Origin: Apoda limacodes
Taxonomy: Eukaryota > Arthropoda > Insecta > Lepidoptera > Limacodidae
DNA length: 64,000 nucleotides
Reading direction: 5' to 3'
NCBI GenBank assembly: GCA_946406115.1
Contig: OX291543.1
Span: 622,501 to 686,500, forward strand
Positions 45,620 through 57,900 of this stretch are shown piece by piece. The position numbers were made by a program, and so were the translations under genes. The notes under the pieces were generated by a model. That model saw only the letters and a program-made list of their open reading frames with translations, was not told where the DNA came from and searched no databases. Numbering within the stretch: the stretch's first letter is position 1; each line of letters begins with the position of its first letter.

Positions 45620-46080
45620 CAATATATTAACTGACATAAAACCAAAAATCAATTATAAGCAATCTACAGTCAAATCCATGTAGGCAGTGACTTATAGAAA
45701 GAAAGAAATTAATTACTTAAAATGAAATTAAATTAACATCAATTGTATGTAAAAATGTAAATCTAACTCCTTGCATAAACTTCCGGATTTATCTTATAAT
45801 GAAAACCCAAATGATATTTACAATACTGTTCTCGATTCTTTTACAGCAGAGTATAATAAAATACTTACTACAAAAAAGAAACTTATTTCCAGTGGCTTTA
45901 GTTTAAGTGAAAGGTATTTATAAAAATAGGCGTAAACTGTTTGAATTATATAAAAACATAACATACAATATCAGCCCAGTATTTAGGGAATATGTAAAAA
46001 AAATACTCAAAAATCTTTTTGTTGCAAAATCAATTCGAAGTAAAGTAAAAAATTCAACAAATAAAATATAAAAACTTTTT
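45620..46080 (+). mobile_element. LINE (CR1-like) linker fragment
   Basis: Frames read TKKKLISSGFSLSER, RRKLFELYKNITY and SPVFREYVKKILKNLF, which correspond to the endonuclease-RT linker block also seen on the minus strand near 29231-29464. Direct orientation is plus. Confidence 0.6.
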
Positions 46081-47113
46081 AACAAAAAAAACAACCAGTT
46101 TCAAAAAGATGCACTAAAAGTGAGTACCTACCGACCTACTTCTACGGCTGGGGTTCTATTGTCACCGTTAGGTCTCCCTCCGATCAACGAGACGTTACGA
46201 ATTCAGAAACGATTAGGTAGAACGCAACTCTGAGCAGTACGATCACACCAAGAAGCCCTGCAGCATTCGGAACTGGGTTTCTTACAAACTAAGACGCAAT
46301 CAACACTTTAAACCCCTGAAGCGGAAATACTACACTAGCGATCTACCCAAGGCCGGATTCAGGCCGGTCTAACCAGCGTCAGTCAACGAACCAAACGCCG
46401 GTCACCGCTATGCGTAGCAGTTCCGCGACTACAAAACACACACTCACACACAAAAACACACAGTATCGCTTCGATAAACTTTGCACAGTAAGCGAGTTAA
46501 AAAGAGCGAAAGTTCACCCACAGTGGGCCTAGAAGCGATTTCCCAGCCAATAACGCACAAATGAGCAGTGCTTAACACAGAATTTCCAAGTATCGCGGGC
46601 AATGAACCAAGCAACGATACTCACTAGTCAGCACTGAGGCAAAACACTAACACAGAAAAGCGCACCAGCTGAGTCCCCACACCACGGAGCACAATGAGAG
46701 CACTTGACGCTCTAAAACACGTCCGCACAGCACGAGACTCGAATCGGGGAAACGGTATATTTTTACACACATATTTTTTGTAAAATAAGAACAATGTTAA
46801 GCATATAAACGTTTGTCTTGTCATGTCATGTGACAGATTGAACCAGCGCCTGTCGGTTCAGCATGCAGTCACTACTACTAATTAAGTCATTGAGCAGTCA
46901 TTAAATTTAGATCACCATCATATCAGCTTATTTTGATCCACTGCTGAGCGTAGCCAGCTCCATGGCGCGCCACTTTCCTGAATTAACATATAAGGAGCTA
47001 AGAGGTAAACGTTGAGTGACGCATCCTTTATAGTTGTGATAATAAACGGGAATTGTTCTAAGTTATTTGTGTTTGTGAGATCGAGTCGACGTTACAGTTA
47101 CTGTTACAGTTAC
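46081..47113. other. Intron with an unassigned GC-richer block
   Basis: Bases 46120-46760 are clearly richer in GC than their surroundings and have no long ORF. On the minus strand the composition (GTGTTTTTGTGTGTGAGTG, many CpG) looks like a retrotransposon 5' leader, but no element is identified. The rest is AT-rich. Confidence 0.35.
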
Positions 47114-47218
47114 CTCTGCGGCGAGCAGTAGCGGCGCGTGGTGCAGGTCGGGCGTCGGCTGTAGCGGAGACAGCGCTCCCTCCGCGCCCATCATCTCCAG
47201 TCTGGCCCCCTCCGCGCG
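47114..47218 (-). CDS. RNF38: E3 ligase exon
   Basis: The acceptor ATCGTCAG precedes CGCGCGGA at 47218, and the donor GCAGAG|GTAACT is at 47113. The 35 codons include RAEGARLEMMGAEGALSPLQ and DLHHAPLLLAAE. Phase 0 on both sides. Confidence 0.87.
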
Positions 47219-48355
47219 CTGACGATACGACACACAACGTAACACATATATATAAAGTTACTTATATAGGAGGAGGTTGTAGAGGAGGTGAATTAGATCA
47301 TGTAAGTCCCTGAGCAAAAGTGAACCATTTTTGAGAAAAATTTAAATTTTTTATCAATTTAGCGAGAAAAGATGTTTTCAAAATTAATAAAGAACAATAT
47401 TGGCATAAATCACACTTTTTATTTTTTTCTCACCTAAAAGACATAACAAGCATTATTATCACAAAAACTAGAACTGTCTGTCTAATTAAAAAAATAGTAG
47501 ACTGAAACATTATAAATTTTAATCTTTTTTATTAATGGGTTTCAAAAGAATGTCAAAAACACACAAAAAAACACTTATACATTAGACGTGCAGAATATTT
47601 TAAAAACATCTACGTATTGTTAGCTATCTGACGAGATATTTAAACTATACATATGATACGAGATTTCAGAGTTTACAATTTTGACGTGACAACGTCTTAT
47701 AAATTGGTTTGCCGGGTGACACTTCAAGAAACTGCGTTACGCTCCGCTCACGTTATGCGCTCACAATGAGAGCGAGTGAGAGGCACGCGGCATGGTTAGC
47801 CCGCCTAAGAGCGAGAGAGACAGACATAAAAAGTGAAAGGCACAAGTTGTCACGTAAAACTTTCGCCCGTATACCGACTTTACAGGCAACCAGTTTTTTT
47901 TTTATCTGAACTGACATTGCAGTTGGCTGTTGCAGCCATTACTGTTTCACCGGACTTTTTTGGGCGAGTCTCTGAAGGAGTCTCAGCCCGTATAGCGCCC
48001 ATCGCTCAAGCCTCGGCTTGGGTTGTCGCTCTCGGGGGCGTTCCTTCGATCGGCGTGAACCTCGAACCCGAAGGTGAGTCAGCGCCAGGAACGGAGTTCC
48101 CCGTTAGGCAGTTGCGACTGCGACAGAGTGAGGGGCAGGAAGCGCTCTTTGATACCTCGTGTATCCTTTCGGGCGCCAACGAACCCGGGGACGTCGGCGT
48201 CGTGTGAGGGGGGAGGCCCTATTAGGGAAGGTCGTTTAGACTAATCTCGCTATCCGGATAGCGAGATCGTCATCCGGGGCCGTTTGTACGTGCCGAGGCC
48301 GTCTAACTATAGTTTGAAGACCATACCGAGATCGATCGATGGGATAGGGTTTACA
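47219..48355. other. Intron with repeat-derived GC-rich block
   Basis: About 47690-48330 is GC-rich repeat sequence (GGTTTGCCGGGTGACACTTC, GTTATGCGCTCACAATGAG, then CTATCCGGATAGCGAGATCG). It holds a 124-codon plus-strand ORF (47833-48207) ending in EPGDVGVV, for which I recognise no domain. Its last part is shared with 33556-33660, so I regard the block as transposon leader sequence and not a host gene. Confidence 0.45.
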
Positions 48356-48387
48356 AGTGAGTGAGTGAGTGAGTGAGTGAGTGAGTT
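48356..48387. repeat. (GTGA)n microsatellite
   Basis: About seven uninterrupted GTGA units. A reverse-complement (TCAC)n run lies at 53398-53417. Confidence 0.95.
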
Positions 48388-49126
48388 TTTTTATTTGAAA
48401 ACAGGTTTTCCATCGATGTTGTTTAGACTTCTTTCATCAAAATTCAGGTTCAGCCGTTTCAGTTTTGTTCGCTGCGGTACTTACTTCACTTCCAAACATA
48501 TGTGGACCTAAAATTCGAAACACCCACGTAGGTATGTATGTATACATAACTAGGCAAGATTATGGAATTCTGGACATAGGAGTACACTCTTAAAAAAAAA
48601 AAATACCAGCTATGTCGTGTATGGATTCGTTATGATCAGTATTTTTCAACCGCCGACGGAAAAATGAGGAGTGTTATAAGTTTAATCGCTATGTGTGTGT
48701 GTGTCTCTGTCTGTGGCACTGTAGCTCTTAAACGGATAAACAGATTTTGATGTGGTTTTTTTTTTTAACTACCGATGCCAAGAGGAGTGTTATAAGTTTG
48801 AAATAGTGCTGACCACTGCACTGCCCTGCTATTAAGAAAGCAAATAACTGCTTGTAGTACCTAATCGTTAAGACAAATTTCAACAAACGCTTTTTTTTTT
48901 TTAATTTTAAGAATTACAGCCGTCTCGGCTAATTAGCTTACACTAAAAAAATAGCTTCTCTCTTGCTCTCATCTTTACCACATCTCCCCATCCCTATATT
49001 CAAACTCAACTCAACAAACTGCAGCTCAACGATACGAAAAACTGTATTTGTTGAAACGACTCACGCTCCACCTATTGTAAAATATATTGTTATTTAGACA
49101 CTTTCTTAACGAACGAACTCACAAAA
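48388..49126. other. Intron sequence with degraded repeat ends
   Basis: GAGGAGTGTTATAAGTTT occurs twice (48667 and 48783), about 115 bases apart, with T-runs between, as in a common lepidopteran LINE-derived repeat. No gene. Confidence 0.45.
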
Positions 49127-49394
49127 GAGCTCGGGACAACGTTCCCCGCTCCGTCCCATCCGAACGCACAAAAGAGCTCGAGACAACGTTCCCCGCTCCA
49201 TCCCATCCGAACGCATAAAAGAGCACGGGACAACATTCCCCGCTCCGTCCCATCCGATCGCATAAAAGAGCTCGGAACAACGTTCCCCGCTTCGTCCCAT
49301 CCGATCGCACAAAAGAGCTCGAGACAACGTTCCCCGCTCCGTCCCATCCGATCGCACATAAGAGCTCGGAACAACGTTCCCCGCTCCATCCCAT
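49127..49394. repeat. 47-bp minisatellite, nearly 6 copies
   Basis: Units start every 47 bases at 49127, 49174, 49221, 49268, 49315 and 49362 with GAGCTCG.GACAACGTTCCC, CGCTCC.TCCCATCCGA and CGCA.AAAA. The absence of stops and the non-multiple-of-3 length yield three overlapping Gly/Cys-rich minus-strand ORFs that are not genes. Confidence 0.95.
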
Positions 49395-49949
49395 ACCAAA
49401 CTAATTTTGTACTCTCTTTCTAATAACTCTACACTGTAATAATAAGAATCGAAATTTTGCGATTTTCTTCTTCGGCACTGAACTAAAACATATTGTAAAT
49501 ATGGGTTACTTTGCACCATCCATATAAATTCATTTAATAAATCAACGACAGCGCGACCTCCGGGTTCAATTGTGATTTAAACCATACAGCGACCCACTCA
49601 AACACTCACAAAAAAAATCAAAATCGGTATAGCCGTATAGGAGGAGTTCAGTGATTTAACACACGTACAGAAGAATTATAGATAGGTATGTATCTAATGA
49701 TTGGGAGTGGATCCAAAAACAAGGGATCTAAAATGGTTCTCTATCACGCAAACTGGCGCCGATGAACATTATCTTTTTTTTTATTTTTATTTTTTTATCG
49801 GCATGAACTAATTTATAAAAGCTGTTAGCTGCCTAACGTAAGTCATATTGGATGCGTTCTTCTTCTACATAACCTAATATGTGAAACATCCGAAAAATGC
49901 TTTTATTTAATATACAAAATGTTCAACTAGATTTGAAGACACCACTTAC
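49395..49949. other. Intron of the E3 gene
   Basis: AT-rich with a T-run near 49771-49797; nothing recognised. Confidence 0.4.
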
Positions 49950-50066
49950 CTGAGAATTAGTGATATAATGCGTGTGGGGGTGAGGTGGGGAGGCGAACGG
50001 TCCTCGCGGGGGCGGCGGAGGGGCGAAGCTGCCGTGGTACGGAAGCCCCGCGTACACGCCTCCCAT
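49950..50066 (-). CDS. RNF38: E3 ligase exon: Pro-rich segment
   Basis: The acceptor GACCGCAG precedes ATGGGAGG at 50066, and the donor TCTCAG|GTAAGT is at 49949. The 39 codons include MGGVYAGLPYHGSFA, a proline run, and SPPHPHTHYITNSQ. Phase 0 on both sides. Confidence 0.9.
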
Positions 50067-50249
50067 CTGCGGTCGCCACCACAAACGATTATACACACCG
50101 ACGAACCACAGACACGATAGAGCATTGCGTCACAGCTACGTCAACAATTACGTCACTAACTAGACATTATATTATAACATGACTATAAAGGTCAATATGG
50201 GCAACTACCTTTTAATTATATTCAATTTAATTTTCTGCAATGTTTAACG

Positions 50250-51290
50250 TTGTCAGATAACAGGATATCGGGATTGCGATCCAACGGTTCCGGCAACACG
50301 ACGGATACGATACTGTTTGGCTCCGATCCGGCAATATTTATCGGATCCAACCGACGAATCCGGTTTAGCCGAAAAAAGCGCGGAGCCAGTCGGTGTTTTA
50401 TACAAGATAGCGAACAACTCGCGCGTCAAAAGAAGATAGCTTAAATTCCGACTCACTTTCATTGTTTCATATTTTAAAAAGATAAACTTCAGAAGAAAAA
50501 CCGAATATGAAATACCACTATAGAAAAACATGAGTTCGAATGTAATAAAGGGGTGACGGAAAAACTACTTTTCAACAGGCAAGACAAGTATTTCTTCTGA
50601 CTATACATAAGAATTTATGTCTGCTTGCTATCAGTATCAGTCAACCAACCAGTGTCGCAGTAGAGAGGGTCTTCTCGGCCGCTGGTTATGTTTGAAGTTT
50701 ATTACGAAGTAGGCTGACTTGGGGAACAACACAATTAATATTATTTGTTTCCTTAGATCGTTCTTTCAAACTTAAAAGTATTTTTTATATTATTTTACCG
50801 CTTACTTTGATATATTTGATACTTAACCATAACTGCCAAAATTTTAATTTATATATGATGATAAGACAATGACCTAGACGATGTTAACTCCATTTTTTAT
50901 AAGATTCGCTTAAATATATTAAGGACTGCTTAGTTTAAAATAAATAAATCGCGCTGTGTATACTATTGAGAGTGGTTATTTATTTATGTTCCGCTTAACT
51001 AACTTAATAATTTCTACTATAATAATTACATAATGTTACTCAATTTTATTGTCAGTTAATTTTTAATAACTTAAAAGTTTATTCGTTACTTTGGAATAAC
51101 ATTTTAACTAGATACTATTACATAGGTCTTAATGAGATAATACATGTTGATGAGTTGGACGTAATGACAGACTATGAATCCGGTCGGATCAATCCGAATG
51201 TGGCCGTATTGACTTCGATAACGCTGACTCTGGCCGGATTGTAAATCGTGCCAGATTGCAATAGCACGTAGATGATCAGGAGTAAGTCAT
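50250..51290 (+). mobile_element. hAT transposon remnant
   Basis: Bases 50585-50775 translate to LLAISISQPTSVAVERVFSA, AGYV, a stop, and SLLRSRLTWGTTQL, the hAT C-terminal dimerisation domain (usually ...PATSAASERVFSAAG). Clusters of CCGGATTG/CGGATCC motifs at 50260-50370 and 51178-51250 on both sides could be hAT subterminal repeats and set the approximate borders. The rest of the transposase is missing or unreadable. Confidence 0.6.
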
Positions 51291-51544
51291 TATTAATCTA
51301 CAACTATAAATCAGTTTTAAGTTCAGAGTACGTGTGTTCGCCGTGTGATGTTAAATGTAAACTTGTGTGTGTACATCTCAATATGAATCGGATTTATATT
51401 TTGTTCCTTTACTACACACGTTGTAACTAATACAATCGAAGTTTTATTGGAGTTGCTTGAGTATGTCATGCTCTCTCAAAGTGTCTCTGCGGTGGTGGCA
51501 TGTGCGTCGGGTCGTTACGTCCCCTAAAACATGGTTGAGCGAAG

Positions 51545-51745
51545 CGATGGCTGATTCATGTATCATACTTGTGAACGGGTGCCGCATGTTGAAAAAAAAT
51601 CGGATAATACTTGACGTTTTCAAGTAGCTTATGTCCTTTTCCGGGACTCAAACTATCTGCATGCCAAATTTCATCTTGATCGGTACAACGGTTTCAGCGT
51701 AAAGAGGTAACAGACAGATTTACTTTCGCATTTATATGTATATGA
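51545..51745 (+). repeat. Non-LTR (RTE-like) 3'-end repeat
   Basis: ATGCCAAATTTCATCTTGAT, CGGTACAACGGTTTCAGCGT and AACAGACAGATTTACTTTCG match the 3' end of a repeat common in Lepidoptera. A related stretch in reverse orientation lies at 62785-62926. Confidence 0.55.
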
Positions 51746-51989
51746 AAGTTTTAAGTATTTGTATGTACATATGATTGTGCAATAATGTAACTAATTATGA
51801 TGGCGCTAATGCCACTACTTAGTAGTATTAAATATCGGAATACTCTTAAATATCTGAATTCCTTGGTCCTTGGACATGGTGCGCCCCCTATGCTACATAA
51901 AAACAAAAAAATAATAATTGACATGTTTGACTTGGTTTTAGTAGCTAACTTACTTATTTTCATTACCTAATAAGTATTTCAGTACATAT

Positions 51990-52160
51990 TGTAAACTTGT
52001 TAGCTGATTATCAAAGTATTGTATTATTACTTTAAATAGAACTTCTTGCCAGCTCTTTTTGGCAGAAATTAACTTTGTTTACATTTAATTGACTATATTA
52101 TATTCAAAAGTGTTTTTAGAAACCAATTTGAATAAATATTGTTTGATTTGATTTGATTGA
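51990..52160 (+). repeat. LINE 3'-end repeat ending (TTTGA)n
   Basis: The tail CAATTTGAATAAATATTG followed by TTTGATTTGATTTGATTGA is typical of CR1-like LINE 3' ends that finish in a short tandem repeat. No RT is attached. Confidence 0.5.
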
Positions 52161-52261
52161 TAAAGAGGCTTTCGAAGGGCCACGACCACAAATGAGTCGT
52201 TAAATGTGTTAGTAACAAGTGCGCGATGCGTGAGTCACGTTTGGGAGCGAATTTATTTATT

Positions 52262-52700
52262 GAGAATTTCCTTTCGAGAGGTTGTGGCGCCTTCTGCCTA
52301 TATTTTTGTTGATAATTTCCTTTCGAGAGGTTTTGACGACTACTGCCTATAATTTTGTTGATAATTTCCTTTTGAGAGGTTGTGGCGCCTTTTGCCTATA
52401 TTATTGTTGATAATTTCCTTTCGAGAGGTTGTGGCGCCTTCTGACTATATTTTTGTTGATAATTTCCTTTCAAGAGGTTTTGACGACAACTGCCTATAAT
52501 TTTGTTGATAATTACCTTTCGAGAGGTTGTGACGCCTTCTGCCTATAATATTGATGATAATTTCCTTTCGAGAGTTTGTAGCGCCTTCTGCCTATAATAT
52601 TGTTGACAATTCCCTTTCGAAAGGTTGTGGTACCTTCTGCCTATAACATTGTTGTTAATTTCCTTTCGAAAGGTTGTGTCGCTTCTGCCCCTAATATTAA
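52262..52700. repeat. 49-bp minisatellite, 9 copies, with 3-unit higher order
   Basis: Units start exactly every 49 bases from 52262 to 52654 (consensus GATAATTTCCTTTCGAGAGG, TTGTGGCGCCTTCTGCC, TATA.TTTTGTT). Units 2 and 5 share a variant core (GGTTTTGACGAC) absent from the others, so units 1-3 and 4-6 form a repeated A-B-A block of 147 bases. Divergence rises towards the right end. Confidence 0.95.
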
Positions 52701-54330
52701 ATTTAATGAAATATATCTGTGATAAACCGGCATGTGCTGAAGAGAGACAAGTTAAAGAAACAAATAAGATACCATATGTACATTTAATTTCAAATAGAAT
52801 TTGAAATGGAATTTTGTTCAGATTTATATATAATAGATAGGTATTTAGCCTATAGACCTTTTTAATATTTAGCCGATAGATGTTTTCTATATATAACCTA
52901 TAAAGAATACTAGTAAACAGAGAAAAATGTATCAAAAATCAACCTTAAATAGTGACTCAACAAAAACAATCGCTTAAAACCTAACAGACACCAATAAATG
53001 TGTTTGTTTATAATTTTGTTTCCTATGGATGTCGATGTGGACGGAGGGTAGGCATAATATAAAAGGTAGTTTCCTATGGATTTCGAGGGAGGGAAGGGAT
53101 AATATAAAAGGTAGCTGCCTTGTCCTTTCTATTATACAGTAATATAACATTTCTTATTCAACTGGTAATTTAAAATTGAACCAATTGATAGAAATAAATC
53201 ATAAATAAATAAATTGTTTTCTTTTTTAAACTGTGTGACTCAATACTCTACTTAAATAGTTTTAGAAGGTCAGGTAAAACACGGAATTTCTTATTTGCTT
53301 TCATTAACAAAATTGATTACTTTTGATTAAAAAAAATAGTTACCTGAAAAAAATAACGGCTGACGATCAACCGGTCAAGTAACTAATAACGCGACACCAC
53401 TCACTCACTCACTCACTTTAAATGTCGAATTCACATAAGAATAAAAGAAATTTCGTGTTTTCTTTTACCAACTAGTGTAAGTAAAACCGTGAACCAGTCA
53501 TAAAAAACAGCACTTTTATTAAGGCGCGAGGTCTGAACCCGTTATAGCTACTCTCAGTTCCCGTCCCGTTTCTAAATGAATAACATAACAACAGAATATG
53601 TTAACAAAGGTAATAATATAACTAATAGGTAATTGACCGGCACAAATATGTAAAATGGTTTCATTAAGCAACACAACTTTCAAATATAAAAATATGTATA
53701 TAGCATTTATAAATATATATAAAGCATTTATAAAGTACAAAACTAATAGATTTATCCTCTCATATCACATAAATACTGTTGCTAATTAAATAATACTAAA
53801 AAAGTTGTTACAAGTTTTAAAAAGAAAATCGTCAAAACTTGTGTTTCAACTTGGGACCTACATTGTAAAATTACTTTTACTTGACAAGGGCACATTCCTT
53901 TTGGGATGCAGAATCATTATATTCGTTTATTTTGTTATCTGACATCCGTTCGTTTTGCATTGGCGCTTAACATATGATCATTTTAGTATCATCTGTAAGA
54001 AACTGTCAAGAGTTCTTTTATGATATTTTTATTTTAGTCACTTTTGCGACAGTAAAATGAAACTTTAGACCCATGTCTGCTGGTAGAGTTTTAAACACAG
54101 TAAATTCGTTAAACACCTATACATACACATATTTATTATTTATGGTAATGAGTGTACGTCAACTGTTTCTTTTGCAACCAATAGTTTTATGAGTATCGTT
54201 TCAAAGCTACACGAACGATAGGTGTCGGTGGCAAAACTGACGTTATCAAAAGTGTGAAAAGTATCAAACGTGAGAACTCTTTATCTGAAACCGAAAGCGC
54301 TCCAAATTATAATTAACAGTTGTGTGTTCA
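52701..54330. other. Intron of the E3 gene
   Basis: A roughly 48-bp duplication lies at 53018-53115 (TTTCCTATGGAT..CGA, GG.ATAATATAAAAGGTAG). Nothing else recognised. Confidence 0.45.
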
Positions 54331-54912
54331 TAATAAACTATAGGGTCTTTCAGTAAAAAACTCAACTACGTAGCTGGTACTTACCGTAATAATAAACTAT
54401 AGGATCTTTCTATAGAAAACTGGACTAGGTAGCGGGAATGACCCTAATAAAAAACTGACAGATCTTTGGGTTTAAAACTGGACTAGGAAGCTAGCATTTA
54501 CCCTAATAGAAAATATAGGATCTTTTGTAAGTAAACTGGATTTGGTAGCTGGCATTTACCCTAATAAACAACTATATGATTGTTCTGTAAAAAACTGAAC
54601 TAAGTAGCTGGTATTTATCCTAATAATGACTATGGTATCTTTCTGTAGAAAACTTGACTAGGTAACTGGCATTTAGCCTTATAGAAATTATCGGATCTTT
54701 TGGTAGAAAACTGGAGTTAGTAGCTGGCATTTACCCTATCAATAAAGTATAAGATATTATGTTAGAAAGTGGACTAGGTAGCTGGCATGTACCCAAATAA
54801 AAACTATCGAATCTTTCGGTAGAAAGCTGAACTAGGTAGCGGGCATTTAACCTAATAATAAACTATAGTAGCTTTCGGTAGAAAAGTGAACTTAGTAGCT
54901 GGCATATACCCT
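54331..54912. repeat. 59-bp diverged tandem array, about 10 copies
   Basis: Each unit carries TAATAAACTATAGGATCTTT, GTAGAAAACTGGACTAGGTA and GCTGGCATTTACCC in order, starting at 54331 and 54390 and continuing with small indels to 54912. Copies differ at many positions, so the array is old. Confidence 0.9.
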
Positions 54913-57900
54913 GATTTAAAATTAAGCATGGGTTTCATTATTTTAAATAAGGAATCGACTCATAAATAAATACGTTTAAATGCTGAATTTCTATGAATTA
55001 AATAAACTACACAAATAAATACAATATAATAAAACATAATATAAAATTATTAAAGGGCATCTTCAAACAATACATATAAATTTGGAACGAGAGAAAAACC
55101 TTTGTGCAGTCATGAGTCACACACAAGAATGAGTGGAACAAACATGTTTGAGTCGCGCCCGTGTTAATGTAATTTAACCACACCCGCACAAAACACAGGC
55201 CAACAAGTCATGTTAAGTCCCCGACATCTTACAGCCAAACTCTACTAGTAAAAGCGACCAGCCAAATATTTTTATCAGTATCATAAATAATATAACAAAT
55301 CTACATAAAACCAAAGCTTTCACTTGCTAGCGTTTAAAATTTTAAATAAACAGTGCGGAATTCAACTTCGATAAAATCCAACCGTGTGGCCTGATACCTT
55401 CAGACAAAGGAGTCAAAAAATCACTGTCACGCGCTTCTATTGGCCGCAATCTCTAGCCAGAATCAGGGCACACGAGTCAATTATTTTATGTGGTAAAATT
55501 TTAAGAAATTTATTACGTAGAGCACGAAAAACATTCACAGGGAACTCAAAAACGTGAAGAAAATTTGAGGCATGCTTAACACGAATAGTCAAATATCTAT
55601 ATTTTACTGGGGGTTTAGTTTGAAAAAAAAATATTTGGAGGGTCACTACCGACCGACTACATCGGATTGTTTCATTTTGTTATGTGAAGAGGGAGTTATA
55701 CTAAAAACTAAAATAGGGTAAAGAGCTCATATTGCTAAACGTTTTTCTGCAGAATAAGCCAGTACAGTAAGTACTATACACGTATGTACAGAGGCAAACA
55801 TTATGAGCTCAATCAAGTGCATGCTTTACAAAATAATCAGCCTCAATGGCTTATTTTAAAATATAAGCAAATCGGTTACTATATTATTATTTTCTAAACT
55901 TGTTCGTTACATCGATACGATCTCTCAAAATCGATCCATGCCAAAAAAAACAGCTTCATCAAGTTGAGTTAAAAATCGTGTAATGTAATGGTATAAAGAA
56001 AATAAAAATAGTAGTATTGGAAGTGTAATATGGATAATACATGGAGAACATAATGTGGTCTGACAGTTGTAAGCGCGAATAATGTCGAGCCCCGTCGACT
56101 AATCACAGCAGCTTAACTCTCTGAACTGTGATTGGCTGATCCTTGCTTGTAGAAGCAAGGGTAAGCCAATCTATATATGATGTTGTTTTGATCGCAGCTC
56201 ACAATCGCCATTACTTCGTAGGTACCTAATATCAAGCATTGTGCACTGACTCTATTACATACAATAAGATAAATAAACGTCTTTATGTGATGCACACATT
56301 TCTATGCAGCCTACCGCCACCTCGCTAGTTCACACTGCACCACTAGCACTAGCAGCCGGTGTTAACATACTTCAATGCCAATATTCGACACTTTAAATAA
56401 TGAATTTACCTCAAACTTCATCAAAGTCAATACGAGATTCAGTTTGGGGCACATTCACATTCACAGGGGCCACATCACATGAGACAAGCCTGTTAAGTCT
56501 CTAACATGACAGGTGCTTATTAAATAGCTGTGTTATTTAGAAAGTTCACAATCATAAACAATGAATTAACCAAATTTATTATACCGTATCTGTAAATCTT
56601 CTTGCATAGGAAATCTTTACATTTGCGGGTAGCTAATATAATTTTGAAAATCTAGAATTCTAGTGGATTAGGAATCTATTATATATATTGTTCTCTAAAA
56701 GCAAAACTAGACACCAATTCAGTGCTAATATATAATATATAACACAACAACGGATAAAATCAATGTCAAAAATGCGAAAGAACTCTTCATGTTATATACA
56801 AACAAACAAACCAACATTATAGGTAAGGTACACTCGTACCTTGGTAAAAAGGCAGATGATCATTTACAATAAAGCAAGAAAATAAAACGTAAAGGAAGCC
56901 TAAAACTTTAAAAAAGCGAAAATAAATAGTATATTAGCCACCCACAACTTACTATCAACAAGTGTAAATCAAGTTTTGCTTGTTTTACAAGAGGAATAAC
57001 AAGTATTAATGAGTTATCAAAGTATTAATTAGTAAACCCGCTCCCTTATGCTGTTTAAATAAAATGTCAATTAGCTATTACATTTTCAAACATTAGTAGA
57101 TGAAACTTAACTTTTCATGTCCAAAATAATACTCAAAGTGTATAACTTGTTTACAGCAAATACTGTGTTTTGAAACATTGAAATGCATCTAGTAATGTCC
57201 GGTACATAAGAGTTACAAACGTCAGCGTCTGGTTGAGTGCGCCGGCGCCGCTATCTGCGACGCCTACAGTACTGACGCCGCAAGCTTACAATATACAAGC
57301 AACATACACAATATTATCACATAAGGATATACCTAAGCCTTATATTACCAAATTATATCACAAAAATTTAATCTGGGCATGCATATCTGTGTGCGCTCGA
57401 GTTTAAACATTAACGAGAATAAGGAAAACGTGGAGTACAAATACCCAGCTAGTTTGAAACATCGAAATTTTAATCATTGAACTATAAAATTAAAAATTAA
57501 ATCGAAAGCTTAGGGGATGAATAGCTGCTGTAATTTGAAATATTAGCATGCCGTGGAATTGTAGCTCAAAGACAGTTCAGTTCAGTCAAATTCTAATTCA
57601 ACAGACAATTTTAACAAGTTGCTTAAAAATCTACATATTCTAAGGCACACTTTGAAGAATAGTTACATATTCAGTAACGATTCAACGTTTTATTACTCTC
57701 GATAACTTATTCAATAGGTAGCTATTTTTTTAAATATATGAAACGTCACTGATATGTAAAATAAATTAAGGTATCACATGACACTATAATCGGCGGTATG
57801 ATCAGCGCAGCTATAACAATCCACTCCAACAGACAAAACTGGAAAGTGATATAAGCGAGCTAACGCACCAGAAACCTAAAGCTGTAAGAACCAAACCACA

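Noticed and set aside
47833..48207. 124-codon plus-strand ORF as a gene
   Set aside because: No domain is recognisable, part of it recurs at 33556-33660, and the surroundings are repeat sequence.
49090..49519. Three overlapping Gly/Cys-rich minus-strand ORFs
   Set aside because: They come from the 47-bp tandem array, which is open in all frames by composition.
52262..52700. CRISPR-like array
   Set aside because: The genome is eukaryotic and the repeats are directly contiguous with no spacers.
57228..57290. CpG-rich segment as an additional E3 exon
   Set aside because: A minus-strand acceptor exists, but phase 0 meets a TGA and the other phases do not match the flanking exons.
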